In this document: positions 20,581 to 28,656 of the stretch, one piece after another
How the letters are laid out: the number at the start of each line of letters is the position of its first letter
How positions within the stretch are numbered: the stretch's first letter is position 1
From: Geodermatophilus obscurus
GTDB lineage: Bacteria > Actinomycetota > Actinomycetes > Mycobacteriales > Geodermatophilaceae
DNA length: 64,000 nucleotides
Reading direction: 5' to 3'
NCBI RefSeq assembly: GCF_900115395.1
Contig: NZ_FOWE01000011.1
Coordinates: 1 to 64,000, forward strand
Made by a program: the position numbers and the translations under genes
The notes under the pieces: model-generated
Database searches by the model: none
Seen by the model: only the letters and a program-made list of their open reading frames with translations
What the model was told of the DNA's origin: nothing

Positions 20581-20967
20581 TCAGGCGGCCTGCTCGCCGC
20601 CGGCCGGAGCGGCCGCGACGGCGGCGCGGGCGGTCTCCACCAGCGCGGCGAAGGCGGCCGGCTCGTTCACCGCGAGCTCGGCGAGCACGCGGCGGTCGAG
20701 CTCGATGCCGGCCAGCTTCAGGCCCTGCATGAAGCGGTTGTACGTCATGTCGTTCTGACGCGCGGCGGCGTTGATGCGGGTGATCCACAGCTTGCGGAAG
20801 TCACCCTTGCGCGCCTTGCGGTCGCGGTAGTTGTAGGTGGCCGAGTGGAGGATCTGCTCCTTGGCCTTGCGGTACAGGCGCGAACGCTGACCGCGGTAGC
20901 CGCTGGCGGCCTCGAGGGTCGTCCGGCGCTTCTTCTGGGCGTTGACCGCCCGCTTCACGCGTGCCAC
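20581..20967 (-). CDS. rplT: 50S ribosomal protein L20
   Basis: Early-assembly 23S rRNA-binding protein, 128 residues. The N-terminus [20 protein letters not shown] and the segment [17 protein letters not shown] are typical. GTG start. Last gene of the infC-rpmI-rplT cluster. In other bacteria L20 represses its own operon through a leader RNA; whether that applies here is unknown. Confidence 0.97.
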   Translation of the reverse strand: MARVKRAVNAQKKRRTTLEAASGYRGQRSRLYRKAKEQILHSATYNYRDRKARKGDFRKLWITRINAAARQNDMTYNRFMQGLKLAGIELDRRVLAELAVNEPAAFAALVETARAAVAAAPAGGEQAA

Positions 20968-21002
20968 GTGATGACTCCTTGCTGGTTACGGGAGGCGGGG
21001 GC

Positions 21003-21197
21003 TCAGATGCCCAGCAGCTTCTTGGCGGTCTTGGTGTCGGCGGGGCTGAGGACCTGGTCCTTCTCCAGCCGGCGCTTGCGCCGCGAGGACTTGTGCTCGA
21101 ACTTGTGCTGGTTGTTGGCCTGCTCGCGCATGATCTTGCCGGTGCCCGTCACGCGCACCCGCTTGGCGGTGCCCTTGTGGGTCTTCTGCTTCGGCAT
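21003..21197 (-). CDS. rpmI: 50S ribosomal protein L35
   Basis: A 64-residue basic ribosomal protein starting [20 protein letters not shown] and ending [11 protein letters not shown], as in actinobacterial L35. It lies 35 bp upstream of rplT and 100 bp downstream of infC in the conserved order infC-rpmI-rplT. Confidence 0.97.
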   Translation of the reverse strand: MPKQKTHKGTAKRVRVTGTGKIMREQANNQHKFEHKSSRRKRRLEKDQVLSPADTKTAKKLLGI

Positions 21198-21297
21198 GTC
21201 CTCGTCGTCCTGTCCTGTGTGTCGGCGCCGCGCGGCAGCGCGGGGCTGCCGCGACGGCGCCGGCCGTCTCGGTGGTGCGGTCCTGCGGTGCGGCCGT

Positions 21298-21879
21298 TCA
21301 GACCGTCGGGGCCTGCCCTTCGGCTGCCCGGTCGACCTTGGCCTGGCGGCGGGCGCCGTCGGTGGCGGCCTGGTTCCGGTGCGGGGCGATCACCATGACC
21401 ATGTTGCGGCCGTCCTGCTTCGGGTTGGACTCGACGACGCCCAGTTCGGAGACGTCGGCGGCCAGCCGCTGCAGCAGGCGGTAGCCCATCTCGGGTCGCG
21501 ACTGCTCACGACCGCGGAACATCACGGTGATCTTGACCTTGTCGCCGCCCTTGAGGAAGCGCTCGACGTGGCCCTTCTTGGTCTCGTAGTCGTGCGGGTC
21601 GATCTTGAGGCGCAGCCGCATCTCCTTGATGACGGTGAGCGCCTGGTTCCGCCGGGCCTCGCGGGCCTTCTGGGCGGACTCGTACTTGAACTTCCCGTAG
21701 TCCATCAGCTTGACGACCGGCGGACGGGCCATGGGCGCGACCTCGACGAGGTCCAGCTCGGAGTCCTGCGCCAGTCGCAGCGCCTCGCCGATCGGCACGA
21801 TGCCGACCTGCTCGCCCTCGGGCCCGACCAGGCGGACCTCGGGGACGCGGATACGGTCGTTGATACGGGGCTCGGTGAT
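21298..21879 (-). CDS. infC: Translation initiation factor IF-3 (ATC start)
   Basis: Binds the 30S subunit and enforces correct start-codon and initiator-tRNA selection. The N-domain ([19 protein letters not shown]... [20 protein letters not shown]) and C-domain ([17 protein letters not shown]... [13 protein letters not shown]) are complete. No ATG, GTG or TTG lies at the family N-terminus; the frame has ATC at 21879-21877, with AGGAGAGG 2 nt upstream. Rare starts such as AUU are known for infC and allow IF-3 to limit its own synthesis. The ATC start gives 193 residues; starting at an internal codon would cut the N-domain. Confidence 0.93.
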   Translation of the reverse strand: MTEPRINDRIRVPEVRLVGPEGEQVGIVPIGEALRLAQDSELDLVEVAPMARPPVVKLMDYGKFKYESAQKAREARRNQALTVIKEMRLRLKIDPHDYETKKGHVERFLKGGDKVKITVMFRGREQSRPEMGYRLLQRLAADVSELGVVESNPKQDGRNMVMVIAPHRNQAATDGARRQAKVDRAAEGQAPTV

Positions 21880-21937
21880 GGCCTCTCCTCTGCTTCTTCA
21901 CGGTGAGGAGCCGCGCCCACCCGGCACCGGAGACGAC

Positions 21938-21972
21938 GCGGGCCCCGTGAGCGGTGTGCTCACAGGGCCCGT
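21938..21972 (-). promoter_or_regulatory. infC leader hairpin
   Basis: GCGGGCCCCGTGAGC (21938-21952) and GCTCACAGGGCCCGT (21958-21972) pair over about 15 bp around a 5-nt loop, 58 nt upstream of the infC ATC. It could be an attenuator or autoregulatory leader of the ribosomal-protein operon. No gene is seen in 21880-22326; upstream of this hairpin are only a degenerate hairpin-repeat fragment (about 22225-22260) and copy 2 of the 51-bp element. Confidence 0.45.
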
Positions 21973-22268
21973 CTCGCCGGTGCGGCACGGGACCCGTCGC
22001 CGGGGCCGTGCACGTCGCGGGCGGACCTGCCGGGGCGGGCCGGTCCTCCGCGAACCGGGACCTGGGCGCCTCGACGGCGCCAGGTGGGAGCGGGCTCCTC
22101 TTGGTCAGCGACCCGGGGCGGGGCCGCTGGAGTGGTTCACGCGCCTCGTGTAGCGGGGAGGCACGCTCATGCTACAGCGTCCCGCGGGTCCTGGTCATTC
22201 CCCCCGGTGACGTGCGGGAACGGCCCTCCCGGAGAGGCCCGCCGCGAGCAGGTGAGGTGCTGGAACGG

Positions 22269-22319
22269 CCCCGGTGCAGGGCCCCGCCGCGAGCCTGCGA
22301 GCGGTGGGGGGCACCGGGG
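22269..22319. repeat. 51-bp hairpin element, copy 2
   Basis: Outer arms CCCCGGTGC (22269-22277) and GCACCGGGG (22311-22319) enclose a core beginning AGGGCCCCGCCGCGAGCC, nearly identical to copy 1 at 18693-18743. It lies 7 nt downstream of the PH-domain gene stop, where it would also act as a terminator-like hairpin. Confidence 0.75.
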
Positions 22320-22326
22320 TCCTCCG

Positions 22327-22824
22327 TCAGTCGTCGTAGAGGAGCGGGCCGCGCACGGGCTCGGGGTGGGCGGCCCGCCAGGACGCGAGCAGGGCACGCA
22401 GCCCCTCCACGGCGGTCGCCGCGCGCTCGCCGTCGGCGGCCCGGACCGCGAGCAGCACGACCTCGTCGCCGTAGGTCATCTCCAGCGAGGCACAGGAGGC
22501 GGCGCGGTCGAAGCGCACCGCGCGGACCAGCTCCCACGGCAGCTCGCGCCGCACCAGCACGTTGCGCACCCGGACCCCGTCGGCGTCGGCGTCGACCCGG
22601 GAGGCGCTCAGCGCCATGATCCCGGCGCCGACGAACAGCCCCAGCCCGGCCACCGCGACCTGGTCGGCGAGGCCGAAGGTGACCACCCCGGTCGACGACG
22701 ACGTCAGCAGCGCCGCGACGACGGCCATCGCCACGACGACGACCGCGGCGGCCGCTCCGCAGATCAGCCGCAGGCGGCGCGGGACGGCGGTCACGCTGGC
22801 GGGGACGGCGGGCGTCGTCGGCAC
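22327..22824 (-). CDS. PH-domain membrane protein
   Basis: A 165-residue protein with two transmembrane helices near residues 20-42 and 50-70, then a cytoplasmic bacterial PH-like domain: VDADADGVRVRNVLVRRELPWELVRAVRF. This is the usual pattern of actinobacterial PH_6 proteins. The function is unknown. The GTG at 22824 is 51 bp from, and divergent to, the hydrolase gene, so the two share a promoter region. Confidence 0.75.
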   Translation of the reverse strand: MPTTPAVPASVTAVPRRLRLICGAAAAVVVVAMAVVAALLTSSSTGVVTFGLADQVAVAGLGLFVGAGIMALSASRVDADADGVRVRNVLVRRELPWELVRAVRFDRAASCASLEMTYGDEVVLLAVRAADGERAATAVEGLRALLASWRAAHPEPVRGPLLYDD

Positions 22825-22875
22825 GTCCCCATGCTCCCAGGCCGGGCACGCGGAGCGGCTGGCAGAGTGCCCGGC

Positions 22876-23925
22876 GTGGAGGTCACCGGACACGCGCAGC
22901 AGGCGGCCTGGCGCGGGCGCACGGTGCCCGCCGTCGAGCGGGTGCGGCCGGGACTGTGGTCGGTGCCGGTGCCCATGGGCGGGCCGCTGCGCTGGGTGAA
23001 CGCCCACGTCCTCGAGCTCGACGGCGGCGGGCTGGCCCTGGTCGACACCGGCTGGGACGCCGACGACAGCTGGGCCGCGCTGTGTGCCGGACTGGCCGGC
23101 CTGGGCGGGGACGTGGCCGACGTGCGCGGCGTGCTGGTCACCCACATGCACCTCGACCACGTCGGGCTGGCCGCCCGGGTCCGGGAGGCCTCCGGCGCGT
23201 GGATCGCCATGCACCCGGCCGACGCTGCGGCGCTGACGGCGATGACCGGGCGCTCCCCGGAGACCTCGACCGAGCACGAGGTCGCCTTCCTCGTCGGCCT
23301 CGGCGCCCCGGAGGCCGACGCGCGCGACGACGCCGGCACGCCCGAGCAGCGGGCGCAGTGGCGGCGGCTGGCCCGGCCCGACCGGCTGCTGGAGGACGGC
23401 GACCGCGCCGACCTGCCCGGCTGGTCGCTGCGCGCGGTGCACACCCCCGGTCACACGCCGGGGCACCTGTGCTTCGCCGAGGAGGACACCGGCCTGTTCT
23501 TCGCCGGCGACCACGTGCTGCCCCGGATCAGCCCCAACATCTCCACCCACCCCGGCGGCGACGCCGACCCGCTGCGCGACTACCTGGCCTCGCTCGAGGA
23601 GGTCGCCGCGCTGCCGGCCACGGAGGTGCTGCCGGGGCACGAGTGGCGCTTCCGCGGGCTGGCCGCGCGCACGCGGGAGCTGCGCGAGCACCACGAGCGC
23701 CGGCTGGCCGAGCTGCTCGCCGCCGTCCGCGCGCACCCGGGCAGCACCCCGTGGGACCTGGCCGCGCACCTCACGTGGTCGCGGCCGTGGTCGCAGTACG
23801 CGCGGCGGATGCGGATCTTCGCCGTCACCGAGACCGACGCCCACCTGCGGCTGCTGGCCAGCCGCGGCCTGGTGGTGGGCGACGGCGGGGCGGTCCCCGC
23901 CTGGACGGCGGCACCGGTCCGCTGA
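22876..23925 (+). CDS. Metallo-beta-lactamase-fold hydrolase
   Basis: Binuclear zinc hydrolase fold, 349 residues. The metal ligands appear in order: LVDTGW strand, THMHLDHVG (HxHxDH), HTPGHTPGH, FAGDHVLP and LPGHEW. The C-terminal 100 residues (RTRELREHHERRLAELL... LLASRGLV) form a helical domain as in LACTB2-like and glyoxalase II-related enzymes. The substrate is not predictable. GTG 22876 is chosen; GTG 22924 would also fit. Confidence 0.85.
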   Translation: MEVTGHAQQAAWRGRTVPAVERVRPGLWSVPVPMGGPLRWVNAHVLELDGGGLALVDTGWDADDSWAALCAGLAGLGGDVADVRGVLVTHMHLDHVGLAARVREASGAWIAMHPADAAALTAMTGRSPETSTEHEVAFLVGLGAPEADARDDAGTPEQRAQWRRLARPDRLLEDGDRADLPGWSLRAVHTPGHTPGHLCFAEEDTGLFFAGDHVLPRISPNISTHPGGDADPLRDYLASLEEVAALPATEVLPGHEWRFRGLAARTRELREHHERRLAELLAAVRAHPGSTPWDLAAHLTWSRPWSQYARRMRIFAVTETDAHLRLLASRGLVVGDGGAVPAWTAAPVR

Positions 23926-24032
23926 CCGGCGCGACGACGACTGCCGCGGACGCTGCGCGGGGCTAGCCTGACCGGGAGTCGCCCCGATCGAGCCCACGGT
24001 CCAGGAGCGGCCGTCCTCCCCCGAGGTGCACC

Positions 24033-24764
24033 GTGCGCCCAGACGCCTCCCGGCACCTCCCCCTCGCCGACGAGCTGTCCGTCGTCTTCGCCCGCATGTC
24101 CGGCCTGCTGCTGTCCGAGGAGACCGTCGCGAGCTCCCTCGACCTGGTCGGGGCGCTGGCCCTGGAGACCGTCCCGCGGGCGGCCGGGGCGGGGGTGTCG
24201 ATCATCGACGAGCACGGCCGCCGCTCAGCCGGGTCCACCGACCGGCGGGTGCAGGAGGCCGACGCCCTCCAGTACGAGCTGGGGGAGGGACCGTGCCTGG
24301 CCGCGACCGCCGGCCGCCAGGTCGTGCGGGTGCCCGACCTGGCCACCGAGCAGCGCTGGCCCAGCTGGGCGGCCGCGGCCGCCCGGCTGGGCCTGGCCGC
24401 GGCCATCAGCGCCCCGCTCTCGGCCGGGGAGCGCACGCTCGGCGCGCTCAAGGTCTACGCCACCACCGCCGGCGAGCTCGACGGGCACACCGAGCACGTG
24501 GTCAGCATGTTCGCCGCCCAGGCGGCGGTCCTGGTGGCCAACGTGCAGTCCCTCGAACGGGCCCGCCGGACCAGCGACGAGCTGCGCCAGGCCCTGGCCG
24601 GCCGGGACCTCATCAGCACCGCCAAGGGGGTGCTGATGGCCCGGCACGGCATCGGCGAGGAGGCCGCCCTCGGGATGCTGCTGGCCCGCTGCGGCGACGG
24701 GGGCGGCACGATGCGGCAGGTCGCGCGGGCCGTGGTCGACTCCGCCGTCCGACGTCGCCGCTGA
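24033..24764 (+). CDS. GAF-ANTAR regulator
   Basis: A 243-residue predicted RNA-binding antiterminator. GAF sensor domain about 30-165 (LQYELGEGPCLAATAG typical of the family) and a C-terminal ANTAR domain (LRQALAGRDLISTAKGVLMARHGIGEEAA...), which binds paired hexaloop RNA hairpins. The GTG start has GAGGTG upstream. Its TGA overlaps the ATG of the phosphatase gene as TGATG, so the two are translationally coupled and probably form a signalling pair. Confidence 0.88.
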   Translation: MRPDASRHLPLADELSVVFARMSGLLLSEETVASSLDLVGALALETVPRAAGAGVSIIDEHGRRSAGSTDRRVQEADALQYELGEGPCLAATAGRQVVRVPDLATEQRWPSWAAAAARLGLAAAISAPLSAGERTLGALKVYATTAGELDGHTEHVVSMFAAQAAVLVANVQSLERARRTSDELRQALAGRDLISTAKGVLMARHGIGEEAALGMLLARCGDGGGTMRQVARAVVDSAVRRRR

Positions 24765-26221
24765 TGGAGCACCCCGGCCCGGCCCCGGCTGCCGAGCAGC
24801 GGGCGGCGCTGCGGGGGGCGCTGGCGATGGCCGGGCTCACCGTCGAGCAGCTCTGGATGCGCTACTTCTCGCTCGGCGGCGACGCGGACCTGCTCGCCGT
24901 CGAGGCCCACCTGGACGGTCTGCTGCCCCTGCCCGCCGTCGACGGCGACCTGCTGGCGCTGGCGGTCAACGAGCGCCTCGACGAGCTCGTCACCGCCCGG
25001 CGGGTTCCCTACACCCGCCCGCAGTACCGCCACCGGCCGACCACCGGCCCGCTCGCGGCGATGCTGCAGCTGCTGGACTCCGCGCGCCGCAGCTCGCCGG
25101 ACCGTCTCGCCACGCTGGCCGCCGAGGCGGGCCGGACGCTGGGCGTGGACGTCGCCGTCCACGTCGTCGACGACGAGCAGCGGCGGCTGCGCCGGCTGCC
25201 GCGCGACGGCGAGGACGCCGGTGGGCCGATCGCCGTCGACGGGACGCTGCCCGGACGGGTGTTCCAGTCGGCCTGCACGCTGCCGTCCGAGGGACGGGGC
25301 GGGCCGCGGCTGTGGGTGCCGCTGCTCGACGGCGCCGACCGCGTGGGCGTGCTGGAGGTGGGGGTGGACACCGCGCTCGAGCTCGAGGACCCCGGGCTGC
25401 GGGCGCAGTGCCACTGGCTGGCCTCGCTCGTCGGGCACCTGGTCGCCTCGATGGGTCCCTACGGTGACGCCCTCGAGCGGTCCCGGCGCACGGCGCGGCG
25501 GACGGCGTCGGCCGAGCTCGTCTGGCAGCAGCTCCCACCGCTGACGGCGGCCTCGGAGTCGTTCGTCCTGGCCGGGCTGCTGGAGCCGGCCCAGGACGTC
25601 GGCGGGGACGCCTTCGACTACTCCCTGTCCCGGGACACGGTGTCGATGGCGGTGCTCGACGCGATGGGGCACGGGCTGCCGGCCGGGCTCATGGTCTCCG
25701 GCGCGCTGGCCGCCTACCGCAGCGTCCGCCGTGACGGCCGGGGCATCTACGAGCAGGCGCTCGGCGTCGACGCGGTCGTGTCGGGCACGTTCCCGGGCAG
25801 CGCGTTCGTCACCGGCGTCCTCGCCGAGCTCGACACCGCCTCCGGGCGGCTGCGCTACGTCAACGCCGGGCACCCCGCTCCCCTGCTGCTGCGCGGCGGC
25901 CGGGTGGTCAAGGAGCTCGGTGCAGGGCGGCGGGTCCCCTTCGGCCTGGAGACGTCCGGCTTCAGCGTGGGCGAGGAGGTGCTCGAGCCCGGCGACTGGC
26001 TCGCCCTCTACACCGACGGCGTCACCGAGGCCCGCGACGCCGCCGGGGCCTGGTTCGGCGAGGCGCGGCTGGTGGAGTTCCTCACCCGCGCCGTCGCGGC
26101 CGGGCACCCGCCCCCGGAGACGGCCCGCCGGCTGATGCGGGCTCTGCTGGAGCACCAGGGCGGCCTCCTGCAGGACGACGCCAGCGTGCTGCTCGCCTGC
26201 TGGGACGCCGACGGGTCCTGA
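24764..26221 (+). CDS. GAF-SpoIIE (PP2C-type) serine phosphatase
   Basis: A 485-residue protein. The N-terminal part (about 1-90) is helical, a GAF-like domain covers about 95-225, and the SpoIIE phosphatase domain (about 255-485) has the metal-binding DVGGDAFDY, LDAMGHGLPAGL, GDWLALYTDGVTEARD and DDASVLLACW. Such proteins act on anti-anti-sigma factors in Rsb-type partner switching. No partner kinase or STAS protein lies nearby. Start fixed by the TGATG overlap with the GAF-ANTAR gene. Confidence 0.87.
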   Translation: MEHPGPAPAAEQRAALRGALAMAGLTVEQLWMRYFSLGGDADLLAVEAHLDGLLPLPAVDGDLLALAVNERLDELVTARRVPYTRPQYRHRPTTGPLAAMLQLLDSARRSSPDRLATLAAEAGRTLGVDVAVHVVDDEQRRLRRLPRDGEDAGGPIAVDGTLPGRVFQSACTLPSEGRGGPRLWVPLLDGADRVGVLEVGVDTALELEDPGLRAQCHWLASLVGHLVASMGPYGDALERSRRTARRTASAELVWQQLPPLTAASESFVLAGLLEPAQDVGGDAFDYSLSRDTVSMAVLDAMGHGLPAGLMVSGALAAYRSVRRDGRGIYEQALGVDAVVSGTFPGSAFVTGVLAELDTASGRLRYVNAGHPAPLLLRGGRVVKELGAGRRVPFGLETSGFSVGEEVLEPGDWLALYTDGVTEARDAAGAWFGEARLVEFLTRAVAAGHPPPETARRLMRALLEHQGGLLQDDASVLLACWDADGS

Positions 26222-26269
26222 CCGGCCGGGTCCCGACACGTCCCCGCACCGCCGACGGGCCACCATGGG

Positions 26270-27400
26270 GTGGTGACCTCTCCCCTCCCCGGACCGGCCC
26301 CCGCCGACGCGCCGGCACCGCTGGCCGGGTACACGGTCGCCGTCACCGCCGCGCGGCGCCGGGAGGAGCTGGGCGCGCTGCTCGACCGCCGGGGCGCGCG
26401 CGTCGTCTACGCGCCCGCCATCCGCATCGTGCCGCTGGCCGACGACGCCGAGCTGGTGGCCGCCACCGAGGACGTGCTCTCGGCGCCGGTCGACCTCGTC
26501 GTCGCCACCACCGGCGTCGGGTTCCGCGGGTGGCTCGAGGCCGCCGACGCCTGGGACCTGCCGCTGGTCGAGCACCTGCGCACCGCCCGGGTGCTCGCCC
26601 GCGGCCCGAAGGCGCGCGGGGCGATCCGCGGTGGCGGGCTGGTCGACGCCTGGTCGCCGGCGTCGGAGTCCTCGGCGGAGGTGCTGGAGCACCTGCTCTC
26701 CGGTGCCGAGGGGCCGATGGCCGGACGCCGGGTCGCCGTCCAGCTGCACGGCGACCCGCTGCCGGACTTCGTCGAGGCGCTGCGTGCCACCGGCGCCGAG
26801 GTGCTGACGGTGCCGGTCTACCGCTGGGTGCTGCCCGAGGACGTCGCCCCGCTGCGCCGGCTCGTCGGCACCGTCGTGGCGCGCGGGGTCGACGCGGTCG
26901 CGTTCACCAGCGCGCCGGCCGCGGCCAGCCTGCTGTCGGTCGCGGAGGAGCTGGGCCTGCGCGAGGAGCTGGTGGCCGCGCTGCGCGACGGGGTGCTGCC
27001 GGTCGCCGTCGGCCCGGTCACCGCCGGCCCGCTGGAGGCCGCGGGCGTGACCACCGTGCAGCCCGAGCGCTCGCGGCTGGGTGCGCTCGCCCGCGAGGTG
27101 GTGGCCCGGCTGCCCGAGCGGGACCCGGTGCTGCGGGTCGGCCGCACGGACCTGCAGGTGCGCGGGCACGCGGCGGTCGTCGACGGCCGGCTGGTGGAGC
27201 TGGCGCCGGGGTCGATGGCGGTGCTGCGCGCACTGGCGGCCCGGCCGGGAGCCGTCGTCGCCACGGCCGACCTGGTGCGGGTGCTGCCCGGCGGCGGGGA
27301 CGGGCAGGCCGTGGAGATGGCCGTGACCCGGCTGCGCGCCGCCCTCGGGCCGGGCCTGGTGGAGACCGTCGTCGAGCGCGGCTACCGCCTCGGGGGGTGA
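26270..27400 (+). CDS. Uroporphyrinogen-III synthase fused to winged-helix domain
   Basis: HemD-fold domain about 18-255 (YTVAVTAARRREELGALLDRRG, VVATTGVGFRGW, VAFTSAPAA, VAVGPVTAGPLEAAG) followed by a C-terminal OmpR/PhoB-type winged helix (about 285-376, with VVATADLVRVLPGG... VTRLRAALGPGLVETVVERGYRLGG). Related fusions in actinobacteria are annotated as synthase/response-regulator proteins near nitrite or nitrate genes. It lacks a receiver domain, and no heme genes are nearby, so a regulatory role is as likely as catalysis. Two adjacent GTG codons could start it. Confidence 0.85.
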   Translation: MVTSPLPGPAPADAPAPLAGYTVAVTAARRREELGALLDRRGARVVYAPAIRIVPLADDAELVAATEDVLSAPVDLVVATTGVGFRGWLEAADAWDLPLVEHLRTARVLARGPKARGAIRGGGLVDAWSPASESSAEVLEHLLSGAEGPMAGRRVAVQLHGDPLPDFVEALRATGAEVLTVPVYRWVLPEDVAPLRRLVGTVVARGVDAVAFTSAPAAASLLSVAEELGLREELVAALRDGVLPVAVGPVTAGPLEAAGVTTVQPERSRLGALAREVVARLPERDPVLRVGRTDLQVRGHAAVVDGRLVELAPGSMAVLRALAARPGAVVATADLVRVLPGGGDGQAVEMAVTRLRAALGPGLVETVVERGYRLGG

Positions 27401-27747
27401 CGTCGAGATCGCGCGATCTCGCACGGTCCGGCGGGCGCCGCCGTACGAGATCGCGCGATCTCGACGCCAGCGCGAGGGTCACACGCCGGCCGAGCGGGCG
27501 CCCGGGCGCAGGTACAGGGGTGGGTGCGGGCACCGCCGTACCGATCGGCCAGCGAGCCGCCGAGCCGGCGGACGAGGCTGCCCAGCAGCGGACCGAGCCA
27601 GGTCGGCGACGCCGCGGCCAGCGGGGTGGCGAAGTCCGCCGAGAACTGTGGACGCGCGGGCGCGGGGCGGCCATGGTCGAGCAGGGTCGCGGGCCGCCGT
27701 CTCCCCGCTGTCGCCGTCGGGCTGAACCCGTGTTCCGGTTCGCTCAC
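27382..27747 (-). CDS. Uncertain small ORF spanning palindromes
   Basis: An open frame of 121 codons starting GTG with AGGA 5 nt upstream. Codons in the middle (FSADFATPLAAASPTWLGPL, then SLVRRLGGSLADRYGG) have the GC-rich third position of real genes. The C-terminal third is translated from the palindrome pair (EIARSR twice) and overlaps the preceding gene by 19 bp, so the end is probably not original. It may be a remnant or a small gene whose tail was replaced by the repeats. No family recognised. Confidence 0.3.
   Translation of the reverse strand: MSEPEHGFSPTATAGRRRPATLLDHGRPAPARPQFSADFATPLAAASPTWLGPLLGSLVRRLGGSLADRYGGARTHPCTCARAPARPACDPRAGVEIARSRTAAPAGPCEIARSRRHPPRR
27404..27463. repeat. 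Pair of 18-bp palindromes (locus B)
   Basis: CGAGATCGCGCGATCTCG occurs at 27404-27421 and 27446-27463, with centres 42 bp apart. It is the same core and nearly the same spacing as locus A (20410-20472). The pair starts 4 bp after the HemD-fusion stop. Confidence 0.85.
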
Positions 27748-27792
27748 CGGTCCTGCCCCGCTGTGGTGAGGCCCCCGCCGTCGGGCTCGGCG

Positions 27793-28593
27793 ATGATCGA
27801 CGCCGTGGAGCAGCTGGAGGAGACGCCGGGACGCGCGCTGGTCGAGTCCGGTGCGCTGGTGGCCGGGACGATGGCGCGCACGGCCGCCGGCCTGCTGTTC
27901 GACCCGGGCTCGTCGAGGGTGCGTCTCCACGACGGCCTGGCCGCGTGGCTGCGCCGCACCGCGACCGACGCCGACGTCGAGGCGCCGTCGCCGGTGTCCG
28001 CGCGCGCCCGGTGCCGCGCCGGTGCCGCGCTGGCCTTCGCGACCGAGCTGTCGGTCACCCGTGCCGCGCAGGGCCGGACGGTGCGCACCGACGGCTTCCT
28101 CACCCCGGGCCCGGGCGGCCGCGCGCCGGCCGACGAGATCGGCGAGGCGGTGGTCCTCGCCGCGCGCGGCACCGCCGAGGAGTGGCGGGTGCGGCACCTG
28201 GGCTACCTGCTCGCCGAGGCCGCCGTCGCCGCCGACCTCGACGCCGCCGTCGTCGCCCGCGGCCTGCGGCTGGCGGGCTCGCTGACCGGCCGGCAGCTGG
28301 TGCTGCTGGCGGCGGTCGGCCGGCGGGAGCGCATCCCGCTGCCGATCGCGCCGGTGCCGCAGGACCCGCGCGGGTGGACGACCTGGGCGGCGCTGGAGGA
28401 CCTCGGCGAGCTGCAGCGCGGCGGCCTGCTCGACCCGCCGCCGCCCACCCCGCGGCCCGGCGGCTCGGCGCTGCCGCGGCTGCGCCCGGCCGACCTGCGG
28501 CTGACCCGCCGCGGGGTCCTGGTGCACCGCCTGCTGGCGCTGGAGTTCGTCCGCGACGAGGCGGTCACCGAGGCCCTGGCCGACCTGGCCTGA
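27793..28593 (+). CDS. Unrecognised 266-residue protein
   Basis: I do not recognise the family. The N-terminal half contains a hydrophobic Ala/Gly-rich helix (ESGALVAGTMARTAAGLLFD) and a central conserved-looking LTGRQLVLLAAVGRRERIP. The C-terminal 100 residues (WTTWAALEDLGELQRGGLL... LRLTRRGVLVHRLLALEFV) resemble a small winged-helix fold. Codon use is typical of the host. ATG 27793 was chosen; GTG codons at 27763 and 27766 are in frame upstream. It is convergent with the lyase-like gene across a strong hairpin. Confidence 0.6.
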   Translation: MIDAVEQLEETPGRALVESGALVAGTMARTAAGLLFDPGSSRVRLHDGLAAWLRRTATDADVEAPSPVSARARCRAGAALAFATELSVTRAAQGRTVRTDGFLTPGPGGRAPADEIGEAVVLAARGTAEEWRVRHLGYLLAEAAVAADLDAAVVARGLRLAGSLTGRQLVLLAAVGRRERIPLPIAPVPQDPRGWTTWAALEDLGELQRGGLLDPPPPTPRPGGSALPRLRPADLRLTRRGVLVHRLLALEFVRDEAVTEALADLA

Positions 28594-28599
28594 CCGTCC

Positions 28600-28624
28600 G
28601 GGGCCCGGCCCGCCGCCGGGCCCC
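28600..28624. terminator. Bidirectional terminator hairpin
   Basis: GGGGCCCGGC and GCCGGGCCCC form a perfect 10-bp stem around CCGCC. It lies between two convergent genes (stops at 28593 and 28657) and can serve both strands. Confidence 0.6.
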
Positions 28625-28656
28625 TCCCCCGGACGCGGTGTGTACCCGCACCGCCG

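Noticed and set aside
24455-27424. Minus-strand frame of almost 1000 codons opposite the GAF-ANTAR, SpoIIE and HemD-fusion genes
   Set aside because: Composition is Gln/Arg/Gly-rich shadow sequence; the three plus-strand genes have convincing domains and starts.
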